Of a DNA stretch of 64,000 nt, positions 1 to 9,600 are shown in pieces (the stretch's first letter is position 1; each line of letters starts with the position of its first letter). Under the pieces are notes generated by a model. The model was not told the origin of the DNA. It saw only the letters and a program-made list of their open reading frames with translations, and did not search any database. The stretch comes from a bacterium (GTDB taxonomy: Bacteria > Cyanobacteriota > Vampirovibrionia > Obscuribacterales > Obscuribacteraceae): NCBI GenBank assembly GCA_018062085.1, contig JAGOSY010000026.1, forward strand, positions 1 to 64,000. Reading direction: 5' to 3'. Made by a program: the position numbers and the translations under genes.

Positions 1-621
1 ACAGCTTATGGCTTAGTCTCCGATCTCGCTACAGCCGCAGGGGCAAATAAGCTAATTTCTGAACTTCCCGAAGTTGATATCTTAATCAATAATGTTGGCA
101 TCTTCGAGCCAAAAGAGTTCGCTCAAATAACTGATGATGATTGGATTCGTACCTTCCAGGTTAATGTCATGAGCGGCATCCGCTTGAGCAGGCATTACAT
201 TGAAGGTATGCGCAAGCGCGATTGGGGCAGGATTGTTTTTATCTCAAGTGAGTCTGGCGTAAATATTCCTAGTGAGATGATTCACTACGGTGTCACTAAA
301 ACTGCCCAGATTGCCGTTGCCAGAGGCCTAGCTGAGACCACTGTGGGTACAAAGATTACTGTCAATTCTGTTCTCCCAGGCCCAACTAATTCAGAGGGCG
401 TTGAGCAATTCATTGTTGATATGGCGAAGCAGAATAATAGCGATGCCAAAACAGTTGAGAATGAAATGTTCGAGAAAATGAGACCGACATCTTTGCTCAA
501 AAGACTGGCAACTACAGAAGAGGTCGCCAACATGGTGGTTTATGTTTGCAGCCCGCTAGCTGCTGCAACAAACGGAGCCGCCCTTAGAGTAGATGGTGGT
601 GTGGTTCGTTCAATTCTTTAG
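1..621 (+). CDS. SDR-family oxidoreductase, 5' end outside window
   Basis: The reading frame is open from base 1, so the N-terminal Rossmann nucleotide-binding glycine motif lies upstream of the window. Visible are the SDR structural motif NNVG (about residue 30 of the fragment), the catalytic-type YGVTK (YxxxK) with serines just before it (FISSESG), and a C-terminal VDGG typical of classical short-chain dehydrogenases/reductases that use NAD(P)H. The substrate cannot be told from sequence. The stop overlaps the stop of the convergent hipA-like gene by 4 nt. An internal ATG at 169 is not the start, because conserved SDR sequence continues upstream of it. Confidence 0.9.
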   Translation, partial: TAYGLVSDLATAAGANKLISELPEVDILINNVGIFEPKEFAQITDDDWIRTFQVNVMSGIRLSRHYIEGMRKRDWGRIVFISSESGVNIPSEMIHYGVTKTAQIAVARGLAETTVGTKITVNSVLPGPTNSEGVEQFIVDMAKQNNSDAKTVENEMFEKMRPTSLLKRLATTEEVANMVVYVCSPLAAATNGAALRVDGGVVRSIL

Positions 622-1850
622 GAGGCCTTGAGTAGCGGAAGGCTTTTCATGTGCTTTTCTATGGCTTTTCGAGTGTCTTTTGTGAGTTTTAACTCCAAGC
701 TATCACTCTTCCAGTTATCATTAATTCTTTCGACGGTCTCGGCTACGATGATTGTCGTTAGTCGTTCTGAAGCCTTTGCTTGTCTAGCCATTTTTCTAAA
801 TTTGTCGATGGAGACATCAGTAAAGTCTTTGGTGCCTGCAAGGTTTAGTGCCAGCTTGTCGCCGGCAATGTAGGCTATGGTTGGCACCAAGTCATAGGCA
901 GGTGAGAGCATCGGTTTACAGGGATCTGTATAAAGTAAGCTCCAATTCTTCAAGTGCATGTCACCATTGCCGATGGCAACATTAAATACTAGTCTTCTTA
1001 TAAATTCTGAGTAACTGTGCTCCCCATCCTCCATCCATAGCACTCTGGCGATGTGCGCATAGCTAGCTTTCTCATATTTGTCTTTCGCTTCAACATTGAA
1101 AACTTGGGCAAAATCCTCCATATGAATTCTGCCACCACCCGCTGTGCGGTCAAATCTCTTAACGGCTAAGCTCTGTGTTTTAAACGACTGAAATTCTTTC
1201 GGTAGCCCTTCTATGGCATTGGTTGGTACCAGCTTATATTCGGGCACGCTGATACCAAGGTTAGCCGCAAAAGTCAGCATCGAAAATTCAGTCTCTGGAA
1301 TATGTTGATGTGATTGGCTTGGTAGCTTTACTATCCAAGCTCCCCCTATGCCGTTAGCCGGTATGGTTAGGCTGCCTTTGGACTCTAATATTGCCGAGAA
1401 CTTCAACTGAACCCCTGCCAGTGAAAAGCGAAGTGTAGGCGACTGATCACTTGCTTTTGGCTTTTCGCCTTGCTTGCCAGGCGACACCTCACCCAGAGGC
1501 TCTACCACTACTGCACCAGGAAGGTCGGCACCAAGCTCCGCTAGTAGATTGAATTCGCGCTGTGAATTGACTTCTAGCTTGCGTGCCAGATATTCTCTCA
1601 AGTGGCCTTCCGGCAATAGGTTTGAGAAAAACGGTGATAGCCAGGTATGGGTTCTACTGCGTCCCAGATATAGCTCACCATCAGAACCCTTGTATGACAG
1701 GCTCAAAACTGGTCTCTGCAAATTGGCTTCGTAGCTTGGATCAAAGGCAAAGATTATTGTTTCATCGATTAGACGAGTTAAGGTACCGACTGGGCATTCG
1801 TTGAGTCTCACCAGAAGAGTTTCAGGCCGGTTGGTTTGTTTGCGTCTCAT
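618..1850 (-). CDS. hipA: HipA-like serine/threonine kinase toxin
   Basis: A 410-residue protein with the two-domain HipA layout: an N-terminal subdomain (about residues 10-115) with the family-typical LLPEG stretch, and the C-terminal kinase fold. The catalytic loop is NGDMHLKN (D297, N302) and the metal-binding motif is AYDL (D320). E. coli HipA, of similar length, phosphorylates glutamyl-tRNA synthetase; the target here is unknown. It lies 15 nt downstream of a HipB-like gene on the same strand, the usual antitoxin-first order of a type II toxin-antitoxin operon. Its stop overlaps the SDR stop. A second, divergent HipBA pair sits at 53304-54841. Confidence 0.9.
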   Translation of the reverse strand: MRRKQTNRPETLLVRLNECPVGTLTRLIDETIIFAFDPSYEANLQRPVLSLSYKGSDGELYLGRSRTHTWLSPFFSNLLPEGHLREYLARKLEVNSQREFNLLAELGADLPGAVVVEPLGEVSPGKQGEKPKASDQSPTLRFSLAGVQLKFSAILESKGSLTIPANGIGGAWIVKLPSQSHQHIPETEFSMLTFAANLGISVPEYKLVPTNAIEGLPKEFQSFKTQSLAVKRFDRTAGGGRIHMEDFAQVFNVEAKDKYEKASYAHIARVLWMEDGEHSYSEFIRRLVFNVAIGNGDMHLKNWSLLYTDPCKPMLSPAYDLVPTIAYIAGDKLALNLAGTKDFTDVSIDKFRKMARQAKASERLTTIIVAETVERINDNWKSDSLELKLTKDTRKAIEKHMKSLPLLKAS

Positions 1851-1865
1851 TAGCAGTCCTCCGAC

Positions 1866-2171
1866 CTATTCTTCCAAGTCGTCGAGACTATACATGGGTT
1901 TAGACTGCGATGGCAGACGCGATTCGTTGATGAGCATAGAATTGACAATCGGTGACATTTGAGCTGGCACCATCATAAGCTCCAAGCCCAGGTAGCGAGC
2001 AATGTCTAGTGCTGTGCTTAGTCGAATATCAAGGCGGCCACTTTCTAGCCTGGAAATATAGCTCTGGGGTAGTCCTAGCCTTTCGCCCAATTCTGTTTGA
2101 GTGATTGACTTGGCCTTGCGTGCATTAATAATTGATGTAATGATCGACTGAATGACTTCATTATGCTTCAT
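1866..2171 (-). CDS. hipB: HipB-like Xre-family antitoxin/repressor
   Basis: A 101-residue protein with an Xre/Cro-type helix-turn-helix at about residues 20-75 (TQTELGERLGLPQSYISRLE), followed by a short tail. It is placed directly upstream of the hipA-like gene and is expected to bind the kinase and repress the operon. The ATG at 2171 has a Shine-Dalgarno GAGG (complement of 2180-2183) at normal spacing. That site lies between the arms of an inverted repeat, so repressor binding would also cover the translation start region. Confidence 0.88.
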   Translation of the reverse strand: MKHNEVIQSIITSIINARKAKSITQTELGERLGLPQSYISRLESGRLDIRLSTALDIARYLGLELMMVPAQMSPIVNSMLINESRLPSQSKPMYSLDDLEE

Positions 2172-2360
2172 TTGATATACCTCAAGTTAAATATATCAGA
2201 AAACATATATTGTGTAAAACATTCTTGTTCAGGTTGTGCACCCAGCACTGCCAAACCCGATGTAGTTGGCGAACTAGAGCGGCTTGGGAAATTACGCGAA
2301 ACTGGCGTGATCAGCGAAGACGAATTCCAATCTATGAAGGCAAAATTACTCTTTAGTTAG
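2163..2360 (+). CDS. Small SHOCT-domain ORF, possibly a gene remnant
   Basis: The last 32 residues (ELERLGKLRETGVISEDEF and following) match the SHOCT short C-terminal domain, usually found at the C-terminus of longer proteins. The first half looks like read-through of intergenic DNA. The only ATG, at 2163, lies inside hipB on the opposite strand and over its operator, which is an unlikely start. It may be a genuine small protein using a non-ATG start near 2230, or the tail left from a larger decayed gene. The stop overlaps the mltG stop by 4 nt. Confidence 0.4.
   Translation: MLHLIYLKLNISENIYCVKHSCSGCAPSTAKPDVVGELERLGKLRETGVISEDEFQSMKAKLLFS
2173..2198. promoter_or_regulatory. Candidate operator of the first hipBA operon
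   Basis: A perfect 7-bp inverted repeat, TGATATA-N12-TATATCA, lies immediately upstream of the hipB start. HipB proteins of other bacteria bind spaced palindromes in this position, so autoregulation is the likely use. A further AT-rich CATATAT follows at 2204-2210. The assignment is from position and symmetry only. Confidence 0.55.
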
Positions 2361-3394
2361 TGGCTATTTCTCTTTTGGCTGGCTTCCCAGGCCCTTAACT
2401 TTTGCACCCCTACTTCAAAGTCTTGGGGGTTAGAATAAAAATTGTGCTTGCCATTGTTATAGGCTGGGTCGCGCACATAATAAATATAGCTGCTAGATGC
2501 TGGCATCAGAGCTGCATTGATTGAACTCTGACCTGGTGAACCAACTGGACCTGGCGGTAAACCATAATATTTGCGGGTGTTGTAAGGGCTCTTCAAATCA
2601 AGATCGCTTTGATAAACAATACCGTTGCCTTTCCATTTACCAATCATTTTGGATGCATAAACAATGGTTGAATCCATTGCTAGAGGCATGCGGCGAGCGA
2701 TGCGATTGTTTATCACCGAAGCAACTATTGGCCGCTCTTCGGCAAGCTTAGCTTCAGTTTCAATAATCGAAGCCATGGTGATGGCTTTGTGGGCAGTGAG
2801 CTTGTAAGGGTTGGCCAATTTGCCCCAGACCTTGCGAAAGCGCTCTACCATGGCTTCTATCAACTCTTCTGCTTTGGTATCAGACTGCACAAAGTAGGTA
2901 TCGGGAAATAGATAACCCTCAAGATTTTGCACCATCGGATCGATGTCTGCTATCAAACTAGTCTTATTCATAAGTGCTAGAGCTTGCTTGCGATCTACTT
3001 TAAGACTTTTGATTTTGGCCATAGCATCGGCTATTTCAAATCTTGTCCAGCCCTCTATCACGGTTAGTTTGTTTAGCTCGATGCCACCAGCTTCAAGTGT
3101 TTGCAGTACTTGAAGAGGAGTAATAGGTGACGCAAATTTATAATCGCCAGCACGAATAACAGGCTTGAGCCCGGATAGCCGCACATAGAGCTTGAGAATG
3201 AAAGCCTTGCGTAAAATATGCTTGCTTTCAAGCTTACTCAATATTTCATCGAGAGCCATCCCACGGGTGACTGCTATTACATCTTGGTCATCGTGAATGG
3301 CTGCTGCTTTCAGCTCAGCATCCAGCATATACCCTGCTGCTACGAGCGAAAGCCCAATTAACAAGCCGACGACAAGAAGTATTTTTTTAGGCAT
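2357..3394 (-). CDS. mltG: Endolytic murein transglycosylase MltG
   Basis: A 345-residue YceG/MltG-family protein that cleaves nascent glycan strands in the periplasm and so limits peptidoglycan chain length. One N-terminal membrane anchor (residues 5-24) is followed by a LysM-like segment and the catalytic domain. Diagnostic stretches are LEGYLFPDTY (158-167), MASIIETEA with the probable catalytic glutamate E212, MDSTIVYA, and YNTRKYYGLPPGPVGSPG near the C-terminus. The start overlaps the end of the upstream secreted-protein gene by 8 nt, so the two are probably translated as an operon. Confidence 0.95.
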   Translation of the reverse strand: MPKKILLVVGLLIGLSLVAAGYMLDAELKAAAIHDDQDVIAVTRGMALDEILSKLESKHILRKAFILKLYVRLSGLKPVIRAGDYKFASPITPLQVLQTLEAGGIELNKLTVIEGWTRFEIADAMAKIKSLKVDRKQALALMNKTSLIADIDPMVQNLEGYLFPDTYFVQSDTKAEELIEAMVERFRKVWGKLANPYKLTAHKAITMASIIETEAKLAEERPIVASVINNRIARRMPLAMDSTIVYASKMIGKWKGNGIVYQSDLDLKSPYNTRKYYGLPPGPVGSPGQSSINAALMPASSSYIYYVRDPAYNNGKHNFYSNPQDFEVGVQKLRAWEASQKRNSH

Positions 3395-4331
3395 TTGGTG
3401 GCAGTGACACTGACCATTGCTTGCCGCCGTCTTGGCTAATCTGTTTGAAATATAGATGGGTACGAACTATCTGCTGCTTCATCGTAGCTTTCGGCTGAGA
3501 TTGATTTTTTGCCTTCTTTTGCACTTCTACCATTACTGGTTCGATTTGCACGTCGACTTCGTTACTTGTAAGCAGTGGCTTTTTGTCTTCTCTATAAAGT
3601 TTTACTGCATCGCCTTCAATTTTGAAAGTTAGACCACTAGGCTCTAAGGGAGCTAATTTGATACTAGAATTGCGCAGAAGTGAGGCTTCACGATTGAGAA
3701 TTTTATCGAAATAGGCAGCACTCTCTGGGCTAAGTTTGCGTTCGTCATCGAGAGAACATTTATAGATAGCTCTAAGCTTCTCTGGTTTACGCTCATTTAG
3801 CGCCGTCCAGTAGTTCTGCAATTCCTTCTCGATGGCCTTCTTGTCATCATCACTCAGGTTTTTAATTGCTCTGGCTGGCTGATCTTTTGGCAAATTAAAC
3901 GAAATTGTCTTCTTTGCAGCTGCGCCATTCGACTCGTTGGCAGCTAGCACGACTTTGGCCACTTCTTCTTTCTTGGGCCCAACTGTGCGCTTCTCGATCA
4001 AAACAGTCATGGCATCTTTGGGGTTGCTAATGTAATCGAGCACTAGTTCATTGGCGCCGGGAACCAAATAGCCAGAGATATTCACTGGTAGAGTCAATGT
4101 GACGATGGGAGCGCTGAGTACATTCTGGCCGTTAAGCTTTGCTGAACTGACCGAACGGGCGCTGCCGTTAAAGCTAATGAAATAGCCAGAAAGTTCTTGT
4201 TTCTGCTGACTCTGGTCTTGTTGGTTCTTTTGTAGTTCCTGCGACTCTGCCATCGCTGGCGCTTGAAATCCCAAAAGGGTTAAACTGACCAAAATAGAAG
4301 CTAAGGTGGCTTTTGAAAACATGTTTGGCAC
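3387..4331 (-). CDS. Secreted protein of unknown function upstream of mltG
   Basis: A 314-residue protein with a signal peptide ending near AMA (about residue 28), then a Gln-rich stretch. Residues about 45-135 look like a beta-rich domain (GYLVPGANELVLDY), and about 165-310 resemble an NTF2/SnoaL-like fold (LQNYWTALNERKPEKLRAIY), though that is a guess from pattern. It overlaps mltG by 8 nt and could act with it at the cell wall. No catalytic motif was recognised. Confidence 0.75.
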   Translation of the reverse strand: MPNMFSKATLASILVSLTLLGFQAPAMAESQELQKNQQDQSQQKQELSGYFISFNGSARSVSSAKLNGQNVLSAPIVTLTLPVNISGYLVPGANELVLDYISNPKDAMTVLIEKRTVGPKKEEVAKVVLAANESNGAAAKKTISFNLPKDQPARAIKNLSDDDKKAIEKELQNYWTALNERKPEKLRAIYKCSLDDERKLSPESAAYFDKILNREASLLRNSSIKLAPLEPSGLTFKIEGDAVKLYREDKKPLLTSNEVDVQIEPVMVEVQKKAKNQSQPKATMKQQIVRTHLYFKQISQDGGKQWSVSLPPNA

Positions 4332-4519
4332 TCACTTTACTGCGATATCATCGTTCTTAATGACAGTCATATTTTAGCACTTTCACTATAGGGTCAAGTC
4401 AGAGAGCTGTTTTGCAAGATTGGCGAAAGAGAGGGAACAGTGCCGCCCTTCAAGCGTCCTTAATTTATACTAAGAGCCCGTGAGTCAGTTAGAAATTAAG
4501 TAGGTAAGTTGAGGCCAAT

Positions 4520-5443
4520 TTGAGACGCATCGTTCTTTCATTGTTAGCGCCAATTTTACTCACACAGATATGTGCGCAGGCAGCCAGGGCGCAGGCTCTG
4601 CAAGGTAATGTCATCTCGGTCGATTTAACTAAGGCCGCGATTCCAAACTTTGTGGAGCTGCCGCCTGTTACTGGCAAGGTTCATTCATCAAGGGTTGAGC
4701 CCCAGGTTTTTCGTGCTTGGCTAGCAAAAGCTCACCCTGAGCTTTTGACCGCGGGATTGACCAATACAGCTAGCGAGTCAAGCCCAGTTGTTGAAGTAGC
4801 CGGGCAATGGGACAAAGCTGATAAGACTTTGACTAAGCTTGAGTTGCCTTTTCGACATGTCAAAAGCAGAGATGTTTCAAGTGAACTTCTCTCTAGTTGC
4901 AAAGTTTTGATTATCAATTGTGCCGGCGACCTGAAGCGCGATAAGTTGCAAGCCATTCGTGATTTCGTTAGTCAAGGTGGCTATCTACTCACTACTGACT
5001 GGGCTCTTGATCGGATGCTAGTGCAAACCTTTCCTGGTTATGTCAGTTGGAACAAAGGCATCAATAGCAAAGACATATACGACGCTGAGTATTTGGCACC
5101 AGATCCAATATTAGCAAACAACACTGTACGCAGTGCCTTCTGGAAATTAGATCAAGCATCGCATATGGTGCGCATCATGAAGCCGGGAACTGTTCGAGTG
5201 CTTGTCGGAAGCCGCCAGCTTGCCGCAGAAGATCCCGATCATACTGGTGCCCTTGCCGTGATTTTTCCCTTTGGCAAGGGCTATGTTTTGCATATGGTCG
5301 GACATTTCGACAATAACGCCAAGATTGCCATAGGCAATTTTTTACCAGATCCGGCACCTGCCATAGGTATCAGCTTGCGCCAAGCAATGGCCACAAACTT
5401 CATTGTGGCAGGCATCCAAGGTAAGCGACTACCTTATCATTGA
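4520..5443 (+). CDS. Secreted orphan-family protein, paralogue of 19686-20687
   Basis: A 307-residue exported protein starting at TTG 4520, with GAGG 5 nt upstream and a signal peptide cleaved near ARA-QA (about residue 24). The core (about residues 115-300) contains VLIINCAG, GGYLLTTDWALDRM, FPGY and AVIFPFGKGYVLHM, and ends DPAPAIGISLRQA. The alternation suggests an alpha/beta fold reminiscent of class I glutamine-amidotransferase-like or ThuA-type domains, but no Cys-His catalytic pair is evident. The 19686 gene shares all these blocks and also starts at TTG. Its stop overlaps the RND adaptor gene by 7 nt. Confidence 0.75.
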   Translation: MRRIVLSLLAPILLTQICAQAARAQALQGNVISVDLTKAAIPNFVELPPVTGKVHSSRVEPQVFRAWLAKAHPELLTAGLTNTASESSPVVEVAGQWDKADKTLTKLELPFRHVKSRDVSSELLSSCKVLIINCAGDLKRDKLQAIRDFVSQGGYLLTTDWALDRMLVQTFPGYVSWNKGINSKDIYDAEYLAPDPILANNTVRSAFWKLDQASHMVRIMKPGTVRVLVGSRQLAAEDPDHTGALAVIFPFGKGYVLHMVGHFDNNAKIAIGNFLPDPAPAIGISLRQAMATNFIVAGIQGKRLPYH

Positions 5444-6687
5444 GTAACGCGCTGTAGCGACTCACCAAGAAGTTGCAAGCTGCCATTCACCACTACTTTG
5501 TCGTTTGGTTTTAGGCCGCTTAAAATCTCGACGTAACCACCTGTGGTCTGGCCGATCTTAACTTTCTTTTCAAGATAGAAGTCGCCAGGCTCATCGATAT
5601 AAACGAGATAAGTCTCTCCAGCTTTCTGTACAGAAGACTCTGGCACCATAAGGGCTGTGGTTTCGCCAACTTGAACTGAGAGACGCGCAAACATCTCTGG
5701 TTTGAGTCGCAGTGAGTGGTTTTCTATTGTGGCCCTCACAGGCAACGTGCGTGTCTGTGCATCAACTTTAGAATCAACAAAGTCGAGCACACCAGGGAAA
5801 GATTCATCAGGAAGGCTATCGACAACGACTTTTACTGGTAGCCCTGTTTTCACAAATCGCAAACTGTTTTCTAATACGTTAGCAACCAGCCAAACATGAG
5901 AAAGATCTGCGACTGAGAACAGTGCTTTGCCGCTCTCGACTAGTTCACCCGGGTCGCAATCACGATCAGTAACAATGCCGCTACGTGGTGCAGTAATTTC
6001 AAATACCAGTTGAATGTGGCGGCTTTGCACCACGCTATCTACCAACTTAGTGGATGCACCATAAAGACGCAGCCTCTCTTTTGTTGACATAATCAGTGTC
6101 TGTTGCTTTTCATCTGTTGCTAGAACATCTTCTTTGGCTTGCTCAAGGTCGCTTTCTGCTTGATCGACGTCCGCTTTTGCCGCAATTTTTTCTTCTAATA
6201 GCTTTGCTTTACGGTCATAAACCTTCTGTGCCAGAGCTAACTTTAGCGATGCATGTCGCCTTTCTGATTTTAGCTCAAGTAATCTGGTGAGCAGCTCGGT
6301 CTGAATTTGAGCTACTTCATCACTACGAATTTTCGCCAGTATCTGACCTTTGTTTACATGGTCACCAGGCTGCACAAGAACTTCTTCAACGCGGCCAGGA
6401 GCAAGCGATATTACCGGCGTAGTAAGATTAGTATTAGCCCGCACTGTGCCAGTAGCCTCGCTAATAATAGGCAATGTTTTGACAGCCACAGTTTCAGTGG
6501 TAATACCGATTTTGGCTTGTTGCGCTTTTGACAAACCAATAGGATCGCTTGGCCCCAATATATGAGCATGGGCCTCTGGCAAGTTATTTTTCAACTCAGC
6601 ACTGGGTAGTTGCGACTGGGGATTGCAGCCAGTCAGCAAAACAGTTTGCAGGCCAATTAGAAAGAGATTTGAAATTGAGCGCTTCAT
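5437..6687 (-). CDS. RND efflux membrane-fusion lipoprotein (CusB/CzcB type)
   Basis: A 416-residue HlyD-family periplasmic adaptor that links an RND pump to an outer-membrane channel. It carries a lipoprotein signal with lipobox LTGC (C21), a lipoyl/barrel-sandwich segment (LAPGRVEEVLVQPGDHVNKG), a long alpha-hairpin around residues 130-225, the second lipoyl half (ITAPRSGIV), and a beta-barrel plus membrane-proximal domain. The gene begins 3 nt after the stop of the CzcA-like pump gene, a clear operon. No TolC-like gene is in the window, so the channel must be encoded elsewhere. Confidence 0.93.
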   Translation of the reverse strand: MKRSISNLFLIGLQTVLLTGCNPQSQLPSAELKNNLPEAHAHILGPSDPIGLSKAQQAKIGITTETVAVKTLPIISEATGTVRANTNLTTPVISLAPGRVEEVLVQPGDHVNKGQILAKIRSDEVAQIQTELLTRLLELKSERRHASLKLALAQKVYDRKAKLLEEKIAAKADVDQAESDLEQAKEDVLATDEKQQTLIMSTKERLRLYGASTKLVDSVVQSRHIQLVFEITAPRSGIVTDRDCDPGELVESGKALFSVADLSHVWLVANVLENSLRFVKTGLPVKVVVDSLPDESFPGVLDFVDSKVDAQTRTLPVRATIENHSLRLKPEMFARLSVQVGETTALMVPESSVQKAGETYLVYIDEPGDFYLEKKVKIGQTTGGYVEILSGLKPNDKVVVNGSLQLLGESLQRVTQ

Positions 6688-6690
6688 TGT

Positions 6691-9600
6691 TTACTCGGGC
6701 TCTGACGTTGCTGTATGGTCAACTAGTATATCGCGAACTGTCTTAGGTCGCCCAGGGCTCGGGCTAAAGCGCAAGTAAAGCGCAGGTAAGACGTAGAGAG
6801 TTAGTAGAGTGCAAGAGATTAGGCCACCAATAATTACGATAGCAAAAGGCTTTTGAGTTTGCGAGCCAATTTCATTAGATAAGGCCGCAGGCAGGAGACC
6901 CACTGCTGCAATTGTAGCGGTCATGAGCACTGGGCGCATGCGGGTCAGTGAACCGGTGTAGACAGCTTCTCTGACTGACATACCGTCGTGGCGAAGTTCG
7001 TTGACGAAAGAAACCAGCAAAATGCCATTTTTAACAGCTAAACCAAATAGGGCTATGAGACCGACACCGGCGGAGATAGAGAAATAAGTGCCGGTAATAT
7101 TGAGGGCCACTACTGCGCCAATGGCGGCTAATGGTACTACCGAGAACATGATTACAGCACCACCAATAGTGCCGCAAGCAATATAGAGAATGGTGATGAT
7201 AATGGCAAGTGTAATTGGCAAAATCACCGTTAACTGGTGGGCCGCCTCACGCTGTCTTTGAAATTCACCAGTCCACTGCACTTTGTAGCCGGTTGGTAAT
7301 TTGACTTCGCTTAGCACTCGCTTTTGAGCCTCTTCAACGGCCGTAGCTAAGTCTCGACCTCGGACATTGGCCCTGATTGTACCCATACGCGATCCAGCAT
7401 CTCGCCAAATTTGGCTGGCACCGTTTACTTCTGTCAAAGTAGCTAACTGTGCTAAAGAGACAGTGGCACCAGAGGGGGTGTCTACCAGCACATGGTTCAG
7501 AGCTTCTTCTGATGAACGGAATTTAGGCGCTAAGCGCACAATAACTTCAAAGCGCTTTTCGCCCTCGATGACTGATGTCGCTGGCGTTCCACCGATAGCG
7601 ATTTCGGTCAATTCTTTTAAGTCGACCTCGTTGAGGCCATATCTAGCAGCTTCGCCTCGATTGATCTCAATAACAAACTGTGGCTGTCCGAGCAATGGGT
7701 CAACAATTACATCAACAATGCCCGGAGTCTCGGACATAATCGTGCCCACATGCTGAGCTTGTTTTTCAAGCTCACCGAGATCTGGTCCAGAAATTTTAGC
7801 TACCAGAGAGCCCTGCACACCAGAGAGAGCTTCATCAAGAGTGGTTTGAATGTATTGAGTAAAGTAATAGCCAACGCCAGGAATTTGCTCTAGCTCTTTT
7901 CTCATTGAAGCAATCAAAAGCTCTTTGTTCTCTTTGAATTCGGGCCGCCAGTCTTTGGCTGCTCTCAAGTCAACATAAAATTCTTGGTCAGCAAAACGAG
8001 CTGGGTCGGTTCCGTCATCGGGTCCGCCAACTTGCGATAGCACTTGTTTCACTTCTGGGTAGCGCAACAATGTTTCTCTAATTTGTCTGGCAGTGTTTAC
8101 CGCTTGTGTGAGGGTTACACTGCCAGGCTTAATGGTAGCTCGCAGCCAGATATTACCTTCTTCAAGGTGAGGCAGAAACTCACTACCAGTGTGGAGAAAC
8201 ATATTGGCTGCAAGAGCCACACCAACTAGTGATGACAAAATTACCGGCAAGGGATGCTTCAAACACCAGCTCAGCGTTGGCGCATAGATGGCCCGAGCGA
8301 TAGTGACTATTGGGCTCTGCCTCTCTATCAAGGGCTTTTTAACAAGAAAGAATGAGGCTAAGACTGGCACTAGGGCAAGGGCTAAGATACCGGCACCAAG
8401 AAGGGCTGAGACCATAGTTGCCGCTAAAGGTCTGAACAGTTTTCCCTCAACTCCACTAAAAGTGAAAATGGGAAGGAAAGTAGCAACGATGACGACGATG
8501 CCAAAAACAATAGGGCCGGCCACTTCGCGGGCTGAATCAGTAAGAATAAGTAAGCGCTGAGCTGGCGTCTTGTCTTGCCCTTCCTCTGAGAGGCGGCGAA
8601 TAATATTTTCAGTCATCACTACGGCACTATCTACTAAGATGCCAAAATCGATGGCTCCCAGGCTGAGTAAGTTAGCTGGCACGCCGAGCAGTAACAAAGC
8701 AATGAAGGCAATCAGCATCGATAGTGGAATGACGCAGGCTGTAATTACTGCCGAGCGCAAATCAACTAAGAATATGGCTAAGAGAACTACTACTAACGTA
8801 ATACCAATAGCGACGTTGGTACCAACAGTGGTGAGGGTTTGATTGATCAGCCATTCACGGTCATAGAGAGTTTGCAGCTTCACCCCTGGAGGCAGGGCGG
8901 CAATAATGTCAGGTAGTTTCTCTTTGATTGATTGCAATACTCTTGAGGGATTTTCACCACGGCGTAAGAGCACAATGCCTTCTACACAGTCGTCTTCTTT
9001 GTCTTGGCCAACTTGTCCGCGTCTTACCATGGGGCCAATTTCAACATCGGCAACATCGCGCACCTTTATGGGGATGCCGGCTGCAGTTGTTGATATGGTC
9101 ACGTCTCGAAGATCTTCTTCATTCTTGATCAAGCCAATCTGGCGAACGATTAAAGCATTGCCATTGTGCTCGATAAAGCCGCCACCGGTTGTGGCATTGC
9201 AATGCTCAACGGCTTCAAAGACTTGTTTTAAAGTAGTACCCCTTGCTCTCAACTTAAGTGGGTCAACATTGACTTGATAAGTTTTCGTTGGGCCGCCTTC
9301 ACTAACAATGCCAATCACACCAGGTATCTGTCTGAAAAGTTTTTCAAGATCCCATTGCTGGATGGCCCTGAGGCCCATAGCCGATATATAGGGGCTAGAT
9401 AGCGAGTAGCGAAAAATCTCGCGCAATGAACCAACATCTGGCTCAAGAACAGGCTCTACATCAGAGGGAATGTTGGCTTGTTGAATACGCTCTAAGACTT
9501 GCTGCCTGGCTACCGTCGTACTAGTGACATCGGTGTAGGTAGAAATGATTACTGAAAGGCCATAGAGAGAAAGTGAGCGTAATGCTGTTTGCCCTGGTAC

